A stretch of 64,000 bases of DNA from Pseudoneurospora amorphoporcata (lineage: Eukaryota; Ascomycota; Sordariomycetes; Sordariales; Sordariaceae): assembly GCA_033297205.1 (NCBI GenBank), contig MU859244.1, forward strand, positions 1 to 64,000, written 5' to 3'. This document shows, piece by piece, positions 30,355-41,444 of this stretch. The notes under the pieces were generated by a model. The model had not been told where the DNA came from, ran no database searches, and saw only the letters and a list, made by a program, of their open reading frames with translations. A program made the translations under genes and the position numbers. The stretch's first letter is position 1. Each line of letters begins with the position of its first letter.

Positions 30355-32964
30355 ATGAATCTGTGGGCCGTCTCTTCCCTGCCCGTTTACTCGGAACGAG
30401 GTGCACGAGGCAGGTCGGAAAAGAGATCCAAGTCCTCTTCAGTTTCCGTCATCACTGCAAACCACCGACTTGCACCAGCTTCGTCCAAAACAACAACCCC
30501 GACTTCCACCACTTCGCCGGTACCGGCTTTCGCTCCTTCAAACCACGGCCGCTTTCTACACCACGATCCTTTCAACTACAGCCATAACGAGCTTGTAGAG
30601 CCATCCATCAATGGCCCGCCGTCCCCAGAGAGCATTCGACAGCTAAGCAAGCAAATGAAGAAGGCCTCACAGGGAGACAAGCATCTTAGTCACCACACAA
30701 CCTCGTCAGGTTCCTCATCACTACGCTCCTTAACTTCGACCGACTCACCGAGTACCGACGGAGCTTTCAGTCTTTCGAGAAGATCTTCAGGCCGGTCAAC
30801 GAACAGCCACATCATGCCGAACCGGGACCGCCCCGAGAGCGTCCAGATCTTTGGCAAGACTCTCTTTAACCGACGAGGCAGGCTAAAGCGCGAGAGCAGT
30901 TCTCAGAATCTGTATTCTGCCGAGTCGGGCAGTGAAGCCAATTTGCCGCTTGCACCCACCTCACAGCCTGCCCCTACTTCAGCCCCTTCGAGGGACTCAT
31001 CCATCCCGGCCTTCTTCAGCCGCCGCCGGACCATCAAGGCTGAGAATGCCGAAGACTCTGTAGGCCAGAGGAAGATCCAGATCTCTGGGCCGTACAACTT
31101 CCAGCATGTGGCCCATACCAAGAAGGGCAGCAATGTCGACGACTTGCACTTTTCCGACTTCTCGTCCGACTCTCTTCCCCTTACTGATGTCGATCTGCCA
31201 CCCTCGCACCGTCCTGCTTCGATATCCGCCAAACAGACGTCACCTCGACGACTCGTCAAGCACGCAAAGTCGCAGGACTCGATGAGCATTGCGCCCCCAC
31301 GCCCACCTAGGTCCCCGATTGAGGAGTCCGTTCCAGTTCCACCCGTCCCCGGCATCCCGCCCCGAGTTTCTAGCCGCGTTTCGACAACTGCCGATGGCCT
31401 CGACCCATTAATCCTAGGCCGGCCGCAGACAAGTACTGGGCACCGTCAGGCTCCGTCACTTAGTCTCGACGCAGATGGCCCCACTCCCCCGATGACATCT
31501 CATGGACACACACGCATGGTGAGTGTGCCTGACAATGACCTCAACTGGCCATTGCCCGCCCCGGCGAATTCCGCGTTTGATGCTGCTCCGCTACCAAACG
31601 TGCCCGAGGAGGAGGAGGCCGCTTCAATCATGAGACCATCTCGTGCCAGCGTCATCAGCAACTCGTCCCTCCGCGCCAGCCAATCAGTCCCTATGCTCCG
31701 GGCCTTCTCCCCACGACAGTCGGACTATGACCACCACAGCCGCGAACCCAGCGACACCCTCGGACCATGCAACCTGCGAGAGGCCCAGCGAGCCCTGGTG
31801 TCCGCCCTCGATGACATCCTTGGATGCGAATCGCTTCCACGGGAAAGCTGGGAGGACGATATCGACTACTGCTACGAGCACGCCGCCGAAGCCGACTGCG
31901 ACTACGAGTGGGATCGCCCATCGCTAGACATCAGCCGGGACTGCGGCAGCACCACGCCCGTGGAGCACCACTACCACCGCAAGAAGCTGTCATGCAACCC
32001 CAGTGCTTCCGGCATGCTCATCCCCGCCCAGCTGGACATCCCCTCCCTCAGCCCCGTCAGCCTCAACTCGGCCATCACCACTCCTCACGAAGCCATCACG
32101 CCAACAGGAATGACGGCCGCCCTCCCTGGTCCTGGTGGTCCCACCTTCACCCACCCCAGTAGTCACAGTCACAGCCACAAAACCTCCAACTTCTCTCTCC
32201 CCCGGATCGAAGCTCCCATGAGGTCCCCTTCCGACCTTCTCAAAACCCCCGAACTCCACGCCCGCAAACCCTCGGACGCCTCCAGCTTCAAGGAATCGCA
32301 CGGCTTCACTCTGTCCCCTTCCCTTCTGATCCCCACCGATTTCCAGCGTCAAATGCGCCTAGACTCCCTCGACGAAGGATCCTCGGGAGCCGAAGGAGAC
32401 TTCACCGGGGGCAGCGGGGAATACCCCTTCGGCGCCCACGCCTTCTGCGAGCCCGGAATTTCCTCCCTGAAATACAACCCGCACCGAGCCTCCGCTTCGA
32501 CAACGGCCACGCTGGAAAGCATCAATTCGGGAAGACACGTGTCGACGGCTTCGATCTCGACCGACTTTACCCGCCTCACGCTCAGCACCAATTCCCTGGT
32601 AGACATGGACGGTTGCAATTTCGAATCACCGGTATGCGAATTTGGTGCGAGCGAAAACAACCACGTCCGATCCGAAAGCGTCAGCGCCAAGGGCGCTGCT
32701 ATGCCTCCCGTGCCCGAGTTCGAGGAGATTTCTGATGAGTCGCTTCGGAGGGGCGAGAGTTTTCCTAACCTTGTTGGATTGGGGCGGCAGGCGCAGGATG
32801 GTGCTGAAGTACCGGTGACAGGCGCGAAGAGGAAGGATTCGATGCTCGGTGGGCTGCAGAGGCCAGGCCGAGGTCGCGCGAGGACGACTAGTCTTAGCAC
32901 CCCGCCGCCTCCGAATCAGTTCTCGCTGTTCCCTAATGTTAGGTTGACGGGACCTCAGATTTAG
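30355..32964 (+). CDS. CRIB (P21-Rho-binding) domain protein, probable Cdc42/Rac effector
   Basis: A single-exon frame of 869 residues from an ATG in context AACCATGAAT. At residues 243-258 it contains ISGPYNFQHVAHTKKG, which matches the CRIB consensus I-S-x-P-x(2-4)-F-x-H-x-x-H, the motif by which effectors bind GTP-loaded Cdc42/Rac. The rest is low-complexity Ser/Pro-rich sequence with proline clusters such as PPRPPRSPIEE and PVPPVPGIPPR (possible SH3 ligands). A conserved-looking patch, LREAQRALVSALDDILGCES, lies at about residue 477. It has no kinase or PH domain, so it is not a PAK kinase; a Gic-like scaffold role is an inference. C-terminal basic RPGRGRARTTSLSTPPPP may be a phosphorylation site cluster. 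A candidate poly(A) signal (AATAAA at 33902) lies about 940 nt downstream. Confidence 0.85.
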   Translation: MNLWAVSSLPVYSERGARGRSEKRSKSSSVSVITANHRLAPASSKTTTPTSTTSPVPAFAPSNHGRFLHHDPFNYSHNELVEPSINGPPSPESIRQLSKQMKKASQGDKHLSHHTTSSGSSSLRSLTSTDSPSTDGAFSLSRRSSGRSTNSHIMPNRDRPESVQIFGKTLFNRRGRLKRESSSQNLYSAESGSEANLPLAPTSQPAPTSAPSRDSSIPAFFSRRRTIKAENAEDSVGQRKIQISGPYNFQHVAHTKKGSNVDDLHFSDFSSDSLPLTDVDLPPSHRPASISAKQTSPRRLVKHAKSQDSMSIAPPRPPRSPIEESVPVPPVPGIPPRVSSRVSTTADGLDPLILGRPQTSTGHRQAPSLSLDADGPTPPMTSHGHTRMVSVPDNDLNWPLPAPANSAFDAAPLPNVPEEEEAASIMRPSRASVISNSSLRASQSVPMLRAFSPRQSDYDHHSREPSDTLGPCNLREAQRALVSALDDILGCESLPRESWEDDIDYCYEHAAEADCDYEWDRPSLDISRDCGSTTPVEHHYHRKKLSCNPSASGMLIPAQLDIPSLSPVSLNSAITTPHEAITPTGMTAALPGPGGPTFTHPSSHSHSHKTSNFSLPRIEAPMRSPSDLLKTPELHARKPSDASSFKESHGFTLSPSLLIPTDFQRQMRLDSLDEGSSGAEGDFTGGSGEYPFGAHAFCEPGISSLKYNPHRASASTTATLESINSGRHVSTASISTDFTRLTLSTNSLVDMDGCNFESPVCEFGASENNHVRSESVSAKGAAMPPVPEFEEISDESLRRGESFPNLVGLGRQAQDGAEVPVTGAKRKDSMLGGLQRPGRGRARTTSLSTPPPPNQFSLFPNVRLTGPQI

Positions 32965-33424
32965 GGAGGCTAAAGGAGAGCTACAAGTAGAGGGGAGCTG
33001 TCTAGGACAGTGAGAGAAGCCAAAATCTGGCAGAACAAACAGTCTTTACCAGCACAACAACAACACCATCGACGTCAACCATCAACATCCCGGCGTACCG
33101 AAATGTCTTGCCCGGAATAAGGCATACGCGGTAATCGCGCGATTTCCATCCCTTTTTCCACGACCAGCCGACCGACCTCCTTCCTCGGAAGAGCAGGAGC
33201 AACCGGCGTATTTCCTTGTTACAACCAACCATCGTCATCTGATCGTCATTTTGAGCATCATATCAGCATTTTCCCTTTACGTACCTACTGTAGACCTTGG
33301 GAATTCGGGAGCAGGCACTGCAGCAAGCACCGCGCTTTTTTTTCTCTTTTCTCATATATACCTATATCCATCGTGCTTTCTATCGTTTTCAGTCAGTCAT
33401 TCAGTCAGTCGACGTGGGGTTTGG

Positions 33425-33490
33425 GGCAGTGGGAGGAAGAAGGGAAGAAAGGAACGAAGGAAGAAAGGAAGCAACGAAGGAAGGATGGCG
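33425..33490 (+). repeat. Purine-rich (GGAA-type) simple repeat
   Basis: Almost uninterrupted A/G sequence built of GAAGG, GAAAGG and GAACG words, likely in the 3' untranslated part of the CRIB gene. Confidence 0.7.
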
Positions 33491-34318
33491 GCAAGATAAA
33501 AACGGGGATCGCATTGGGGGGAATACCAAAACTTTTCCGGATTGCTCAGCTCGCTCTTGCCTTTTACACAACTTTTAATCCCCTACCACCGACAAACACT
33601 CAACATCACCACACAAGGCCGATCGACACCGACCCAACCATCCAACAATTATTCACACAACAGTTTTCAACAACACAACACACTCACTCGCCGCAAGGTC
33701 TCCAACACCACATCACACATTTCCTTATTTGTTCTTCGATTCAAATTCACGAAGTTATGACCGTCATGAAAAGGGGGAGGGAAGGAAGGGGAGGGAGATA
33801 TATCTATAGCCGGAGAAGCCTTTTTTTTTTTTTTGAAGTCAGTAGCGTAGATGTACCATGTAGCATGTATTATAACAATCAACGTACCCACCTGTATCTG
33901 TAATAAATCATTTACCGGTATCTAATCTCAAGTGTTCTGTCTTTGTGCTGTAACCGTGAAGCTCTGGAGTAAGTATTGTCAAAGCAATCTCAGGAACTTT
34001 TGAGACGCTAACTTTGCCAGTCAAGGTTGTATGAAGAAAAACCGACCAAGCCAAATTCAGGTGGTGACAGGGCACCCCGGATGAGCTGTAGCCCAACGTT
34101 TTGACCATATGCTCAATTTACTGTATGTTGGTCACTGTGTCATCAGGCTCGGAACAACTCGTGAGAGCTTTGATAAAGTTGCTCAATTCCTCTTGCTATG
34201 TTGCCAAATGCGGTGAGCAAGGGGAGCTGAACTGTCTAAAGGCCAGCGAACCCGGTCTACGTATCAGGAAAGTTTAAGAAAAGTCCGTAAATTCTGGCTC
34301 GTCAACTGCTCTGTGTCC

Positions 34319-34344
34319 TTTTTTTTTTTTTTTTTTTTTTTTTT
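34319..34344. repeat. Poly(T) run, 26 nt
   Basis: Uninterrupted T run; no transposon body or Pol III gene found beside it. Confidence 0.9.
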
Positions 34345-34859
34345 ACCACCCTGATCCACGGCAACTGCGGAGATACGACCGGAAGGTTCGTCCGAAGTTC
34401 AAGCCACGAGGTGGTGATATTGTAGTCTTTGCGTCAATGACATTGGCGCAAGCGGGACATCCCATCTTTCCAAATCTCCCGGGAGACAGTAGTCCCTTTG
34501 TGGATATCTCTCCCGCAACCCTAACAGTACGGCCCCAGGGGCAGTTTCTGCTTCACCCATCCTGTGTTGTTCGGACTTAACGCATTTCCACCCAAAAAAT
34601 CAAGTTCCATGGTTCTGGCCTAGATGATGGTATCAGTGGGTATCCGGTCGGTTTGCGAAATTGTCACTTGAATTTGCCGTCTTCTGGGATATCCATCGTT
34701 ATCCCTTTGCACTAGCAAAAAACCGCTCGGTTGCAATCGCCTAAGACAGACCAGATTCAGGTAACGTCATGCCCCGTTGCCCCTATCACCACAGGCTTTG
34801 AGCCTCGCCGGAACCGATGCGACAATAATCCATCAGCTCCAGGTCAGAGGTTTGGGACC

Positions 34860-37800
34860 TTTACGCTAATGCAGAAACTGAATGACCAGCTCAAGCTTTG
34901 ACGTCGGCGCAAGCGGAGCCGAGCGACCGAATGTTCCAGGCTGAGACGTCATGGCCCAGGTGGAAGTGCATGACATTGGCAGATCAGGGCTACCTTTGCA
35001 CCTGACAAGAGCACCCCACTGCCGCCATGAAGCATGGCAGACGATCACGTTATTCCAACGACATCCCTTTCCCTGACGACCAGTGCGCGCCGTCCATCGC
35101 CTGGACTATTGCCGAGCTCGGCCACCGTGGACGAATAAGGATGCCAAAGCGACCAGCCTGAGCCGCCGTCGAGGTCGTATTGCATGCCAGCGAAGGGCTC
35201 TAGTGCCCAGCAGAAGCAGCGCGTCAGTACAGAAAGAAGTTCATCGGAATATGGAGGCAAAGCACAACACCGTGACGCGGAAGTGTTCAGTCTTGGGGTG
35301 TCGGCGCAACTTGTCGAATGGTTCTGTAAGATGCAGCCATGTCGAGGACCAATCTCCACCATGTATGACGGTCGAACGTATACTGGCACTTGATGAGACG
35401 TCGTCCAGAACCTCGACCTCAGCCTCGAAAGCCGGGCGACCCAGCAGAATGTCTTCGTACGCCTGCGCAGGGGACGGGTCGAGGCCCTGCATTGAGCCGC
35501 GCAAATCAGCCTTCGAATCTTCCAGAATAATGTCTCTGTATCGCCAGGCAGGTAGCCGGGTTCGTTCACATCCGACTTCTATTGTCCGACAAACAGGGAT
35601 GACACCTCGGCCCTCTCACTTGACGGCAGCACGGGGAGAGTATTGCAGGCAGATGAAGGCCGGCTCTCGGGACGAGACATCTGTGCGACTGGATCGATCT
35701 CCGACGTTCGATTCGGCATCAATCATTGTTTCGTCAAAGGACCGCTTTTCGTCTCAGATCCAGGCGGAAATCGTGTCTATGGCTGTACCAACAGGAACCG
35801 TTAGCATGGGCGACTTCCAACTACTATGGCCTTGGGCTGGCGGGAATGGATGGATATTTACCCAGAGATTTGAGAGTTTTGGATGGATGGGGAAATGGGT
35901 CGTGTCGAGAAAATACTTGGCCTTACACGTCACAAGAGCCACAGCTTGGTCGATCGAAAAGCCGGACGTCTAGACTTATGCCTGAATCATGTCTAGCTGA
36001 TAGAACCAGCCTTGCGGATCGATTCGACTTCCTGTCGATACCGTTCGAGGGACGTAAACGAATTGGACGGTTGGCAAAGGGAGAAAGAGATGATATCTCG
36101 GTGCCAACAAGCAACAGTTACAGCCCGGTCAAGCGACTTGGCCCGCGGCATCACAGTCAAAGCTCCGTCATGTCTTTCTTGGTGGGAACCTGAGCTTTGC
36201 CGGAGAGCATCATGGCGAGCGGGAGATGAAAGTGGCAAGCATGAGAATCCAGCAGTGGCAGTTGGATGATCTGAGCTCCCGGGCCCGACTTCCAGGTTGA
36301 GGCGCCTGTTGAGAGCCGATGAAAGGACCGCGATGGGAAAGACGGGACTACCCTCCCGTCTTTTGGGCTCCTGCCTTACCTAGTTGGCCAGTCTACATTC
36401 GTGTTCGGCTATGAGGGATGGCGCAGCCGACGGTTCCCGGGTTCTTTCCGTGATGGGATGTCGTCTTGTTGGTCCTGACCTTGGGAAGGTTCGTCCCTAC
36501 TATCGGTGGACATCGCTGCAGTGGTGCCTGCATTGGATGAATCCGGGCCATCCAGGGATGGCCCCAGTTATGACCGCAGTGGCCGCAGCACCAACGGCCA
36601 ACAACGGCGCAGCAATGTCGTTCGTATTTTTTTATGAATTGGCGCAACATCGCATGGCATTGCATACCTACCATGTAAGGCCGGCCCAGAACTGTTGCTT
36701 GGAGTTGCAGTGCTAAGAAACTTCCTGTCCCTTCAATTGCGGCGCCCCCAACAAACAGCTGAGAGGTTGGTTGCCCTTCCGTTTCTCCGTGTTTGACCTT
36801 CTTGGACGAGCAGGGCTCTTCTTGACAAGGCTCTTGCCTTGTTTATTTGAACTCGGCTGGGTTTCCTCGTCCAGATTCTACGATTTCCACTTGGCCTTCA
36901 ACAACTGCCCAAAGTCTAATCTGTGCGCACATACATCCTCGGAGAGGAGAAGGGTGCATAATTGAGGTGCGGCGCAGATCATGGTGGTAGACACCTGCGA
37001 TCACCACATACGAGCGCAGCTCATGTGACTCCGGTCTCGTTGTTCTACGAGAATAACAGCTGAGTGCGTGCAAGGGAGGACATGGTACCCGACCAATGCA
37101 GCAACTCCAAAGCGGAAACAGACGGGACGAGAGAAAGAGCGAAGAAACTGCTTGCTCCCGTCATTTGTGCAATTGGCGTTACCTGTAAGCCTGGAGGTGT
37201 AGTTGGGCGGGGACCACCACGCATTCGCACTCGCCAGTCTTTCTACGGGGACGAAACGCCGCGCAGGCCACTGGACACGCCCAGCATTCCAACAATAGTT
37301 AGGTAACTTTAGGTCTAGTCTGCGCCTGCCGGACTCCCACTGCCCTCCGACTAGCGACCAAATTACGATCAGGCCATCATCTGTTGTTCCCTCCTCTCCG
37401 ACCTTTTACGAACAAGAAAACCCCATCCCACACACACGGAAGTCGGAATCAGCGACCAATCCAACTTCAATTGATGTTGCTACGTACCTATCATGGTGAA
37501 GTCATTAAGTCTCCCTCAGACCGGTACTCGCTCGGCCGAACCGACCTGGTGCATAAGACAGTGGAGGCATCCTCTTACGTGGCCAGGTGGCCTCCCGAAC
37601 TGGACTCTGAAGGTCACGGCTTGCCTCGGGCTCCTCAACCAGAGGAAGGTGCTAATGTGGCACCGGACTCGATGGACCTGTCGAGCCAAGTTCATTCAAG
37701 GTGGTAGCTACTACCGACCAGTCTGTCGCTACTCGCCCATAAAACCTACATCACCTCACTTCTTCCAATATTCTGACATGGAAACACCAGACCCAGCAGA

Positions 37801-40800
37801 ACTTCTTCTCCTTCGCCTGCGAATTCTATTCATACCGGCGACCCATTGGAACGGCGTCAAATCTAGACCGCAGATATCACGCGCTCAAAGGCGGCTCTGC
37901 TTCAATCCCTGCCCTGCTTCCGCTCTTCCGTACGATGCCTGTCACGGCCTGTCACCTCCTGTCACCTCGAGGCCTGTCTCGCCTGTCTGAGCACTATGCG
38001 CTATCATTACCAAGGGGTGCATTCCAAGGGTTAGGTACCCAAAAGCAGACCAAGGCCTTCCCCATATTGTCTGCCCTATTTTAACATGGTCTTATTGTGG
38101 CGACGGCAAGACCTGTCAAACCAGCATTTGATGATTGCCTCCATCCACCTCAGAGTCACATGTTGTATGCTCTGCCTGTCAAAAACAGCCTGTTTAGCAG
38201 CCCGTCTGCGTAGCTGCCTCAGACATCTATTCTAGGTCCGCTGTTGCTTTTGGCTCTCAAAAGGTCTCACCAAACACACGACCGGGAGCCGGATGCCATG
38301 CGAGACAGTCCATCCAGGGGGGACCACGGAAGGAAAGGAGAGAAGATGGAGTAAACGGCCTGCCGAGGGTCCAGCAAATCTCCAGTTGGCATGGTCTGGA
38401 CAGCAACTATTCGTTCAATACAGGACTACACTAGTCGCTCCTAGTGTACACCTGTAGCGCGATCAACCGCAGCGTTCAACCGTCCTGATTCGCCGATTCC
38501 TTGATTCTGGAAAATCGCAATGGGGCTTCTCCAGTCCCTGGCCTATTACGATGATGACGGTGCTACTAATCCTGGCCCTTTCAGCCGATGGGACTATGGA
38601 TCTCGGCAGTGTTCTCAGTGTTGAAAGACGTCCTCCTGCAAGACAACCTGACAATCTCACTGTAGCAGTCGAATCATGGAGGACTACTTTTAGGGCTGCA
38701 ACATGGATCCCACCCTGCGGCCGATTCAACGGTTACTACTCCGTACAGACACCACAGTACAATTTGGTCTGTGCAGCCACCTTTGGTCGCCATACCCTTG
38801 GACAGTTCCCCGACGAGGAATGCCCACCGACGTGTCACGACGGCTGTGGTACGGCCTGGCATTTACGGATCGAGCTAAAACCTCATCTCGATTCGGCAAC
38901 AGGCTCGTCGTCATAGCAGAAACGCATGGCAAAATGACAAATTCGGCATCGGAATTGCCATTCTCGCCGGTCACTCATCACCAGCCGCTCCGCTGAGTGG
39001 GATTCCCGCCGTTGCTTTCTCCGCTCGAATCTGCTTCCAAATACAGGAGGCCATAAATAAGGGCAAGCCCCATCCGGTCTGGCTATCCACAACCGGAGAA
39101 AGCTGAATACGACGGCGTGTCAGGTAATTAAGTCAGCTTTATCCCAAGAGGGCATTCTGTATCGGCGATCGGAAGCCACAGCTACGCACTTCGACTGAAA
39201 ATCCATGGTTGAAATGCAGCTTTGGAATTAACAGGCTTGGTAGAGCGGACTTGCACTCTTCCCGGGTGGGTATCTCCCTCATGGGTGCATGGGCAAAACA
39301 ATAGCCAGATGCAGAGCTCATCCCTCCCTCAACGCTCTCAAGGGTTGACCGAGTGGGACCAGGATACATCGCCCGGGCATCTACCAGGACCGGCCAGGGT
39401 CGGCGACCCTCAACTACCCTGGCAAAGCAACGGCGTCCGGGGTTCAGTAGCTCAGGGGTGGTTCCCTATCGTCATCAAAAGTCAGGTCGGCTGTGGGTGT
39501 GCACCCTACCCGTCTATTGTCCATCGCAAGGTAAGGGCGGCGGATGGGGGCGGCCGTGGCTTTAAGCATAGGTGCAGCATACTGGACACTCGAGCGTGCC
39601 AACCGGTCATGTCGAGTAACGCAGTGCTAGATACTCGGCTGCTGCGGCTGCAGTCACTCCGCAACCGGATCAACCATCATCCATCGAAAAACAGAGTGCC
39701 AAGAAGCGATGATAAAGTTGTAACAGGATCGAGTGCGGGCGGGACCGCACAGAAAGTAAGAGTGTCATATAATAAGGAAGGGCCAGCGGCTCAGTCCGAG
39801 CAGGTAACCACGAAGCCAGTGGCTGCCAGAACCTCCGCTCCTACCATCGGAAGTACTACTGCGTAGGTGATGTTCCTACGAGGATATGCCAGCCACTTGA
39901 CCTGCAACTCAGGAGATCAAGGTAGCCCCCTCTGTTCCGCCCCCTATACATGGTACATGTGAACGGCACACTCGTTAAGGCTTAGTCCAAGTTACTGACT
40001 ACCAGTGGGGAGACCTGAAAGCCAGACGCACTCACTCCACTGCCACTCGTCCTTCTCAAGAAGCGCATTGCCCCGATCTTGTGCTTTCTATCAGCTTATC
40101 ACGGGCACCCGGGACTTAGTTGGGACGACAGAAATCGGCCAACACCGCTAAGACTATTCTCGAACAAGCTCGATCTACCACGGGAATCGGGCGTATCACA
40201 AGCATAATCTTCCAAAGCTGTCTGGGTCTCGTTTCCGCCTACTAGGGCTGGACTAGATAGGGGAGGAACGCGTGTGATCCCTTGATCCCGGGGTGATTAC
40301 CTAGGTAATCTACGCTGAACGAGGCGCCGGCGGCCTGAGATACCACCTAAACGTTGACAGCGAATGGAAAGGCCGATCTTAACCTGGTCGACATCTCCCC
40401 ATCGAGGTATATAGTGACCTTAAGCGAAGAGTCAGGAGTCCAATTGCTTATGGGCCACAACATATTCCCCCCACGACGACTTCAAATTCCCCAGCTTTGC
40501 GTCTTTGGGTTTCCGCAGCGCATAACCTGGGACTTAACCGATCGAAGATGGCACGAACCGGCGGCGAACAACAACCGCACTTCAGCAACTACGGAGCCGG
40601 AACGCACGAGGTACGCAAACTTTCATTGTCTTACTCGCTTTTACCCGATTCAAACCGAGCCCTGTATCCGAGAAGTCATCCATTTCCCTCCCCTGTTTGG
40701 TGATTTGCAAGGCTGGGCCTGCTCGGTAGACGGAGAGACGGGCAGAGAGAATCTGTATTGCCCTCCCTCAAACACCCGATAGGCTCGAGTTCATTGTGCC

Positions 40801-41195
40801 GCGCAAGCTCTACAGGTCAACAAAATCCTGCAAATCAGACTCCACAGCAAGGCAGCCTAGGTGGATGACTGGATGACTTGAAACCCAACAGTTCGAGTGA
40901 GCAAAAAGTTCTCAACGGCCTCTTCCCTGAGATATCGGTGCGTATATGGCATAGTTGCCGGTCAAAACATTTGACAATATTGTCGATCAGAAGAGCATCG
41001 CGGGCGGGGAGACCAGGAGACTATTGTGGGGGAGAGATTTCGTTGTCGGGGTCATCCAAGAAAGGCGAAAAGGGAGAACAGAGTCATGAGGTTGGTAGGG
41101 GTAATGTGAGATGAGGACCCCAAGTTAGAAGCATAGCTTTATACGCTTCGCATTCAAACAAACTCGACTATCGCAAAATAGCTAATATATTAACA
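34860..41195. other. Gene-poor region with doubtful ORFs
   Basis: ORFs up to 296 codons occur, but start codons are often non-ATG and products are Ser/Arg-rich antisense-like strings. The minus frame at about 35941-35241 contains two stretches that look like protein (DPSPAQAYEDILLGRPAFEA and SFDETMIDAESNVGDRSSR), broken by two TGA codons; it may be a decayed gene. No known domain was recognised. See also 38551-38916. Confidence 0.4.
38551..38916 (+). CDS. Hypothetical small cysteine-containing, possibly secreted protein
   Basis: A 121-codon ORF starting ATGATG. It opens with MMTVLLILALSADG, which resembles a short signal peptide, although a basic n-region is missing. Five cysteines follow the first third (in PPCG, LVCA, EECP, PTCH and DGCG). 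There is no family recognition and no splice or promoter evidence, and the surrounding region is gene-poor. It may be a chance ORF. Confidence 0.22.
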   Translation: MMTVLLILALSADGTMDLGSVLSVERRPPARQPDNLTVAVESWRTTFRAATWIPPCGRFNGYYSVQTPQYNLVCAATFGRHTLGQFPDEECPPTCHDGCGTAWHLRIELKPHLDSATGSSS

Positions 41196-41444
41196 ATGGC
41201 GTTTTTAGCAGATGATGAACGAAGTACCGTCAGCCTTCAGTCCCGGCAGCGGTCTGGAAAGTCTTGGCATGCCCGAACACGCCACTTACTCCGAAAATCA
41301 AACCACTTCGATACACGCTACACACCAACGGAACGGATCGAGCTTCCCCTATCCGAACTTCGCCTCTTCAGCCCGGCAAACCACGCTTCCAACTTCTCCA
41401 ACCTTCCCTGTGGCGACAGCGTCATATCACGTTCCGACTTCTGA
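41196..41444 (+). other. Overlapping upstream ORF (82 codons) of the bHLH gene
   Basis: An ATG in context AACAATGGCG opens 16 nt before the bHLH ATG in a different frame and runs 82 codons into that gene. If the leader is not spliced here, scanning ribosomes would meet it first. However TTTTTAGCAG directly before the bHLH ATGATG looks like an intron acceptor, in which case this upstream ORF would not exist in mRNA. Confidence 0.35.

Larger units (their letters stand above)
32965..34860. other. 3' region of the CRIB gene and intergenic DNA
   Basis: Contains a purine tract of GAAGG/GAAAGG repeats at about 33425-33490, G-rich GGGAGG repeats at 33770-33800, T13 at 33822 and a 26-base T run at 34319-34344. 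No gene recognised. Confidence 0.5.

Noticed and set aside
35083..35973. 296-codon plus-strand ORF
   Set aside because: Starts with GTG, product is Ser/Arg-rich and looks antisense; the opposite strand looks more protein-like.
39222..39866. 214-codon plus-strand ORF
   Set aside because: Gly/Ser/Gln-rich without recognisable pattern; no supporting features.
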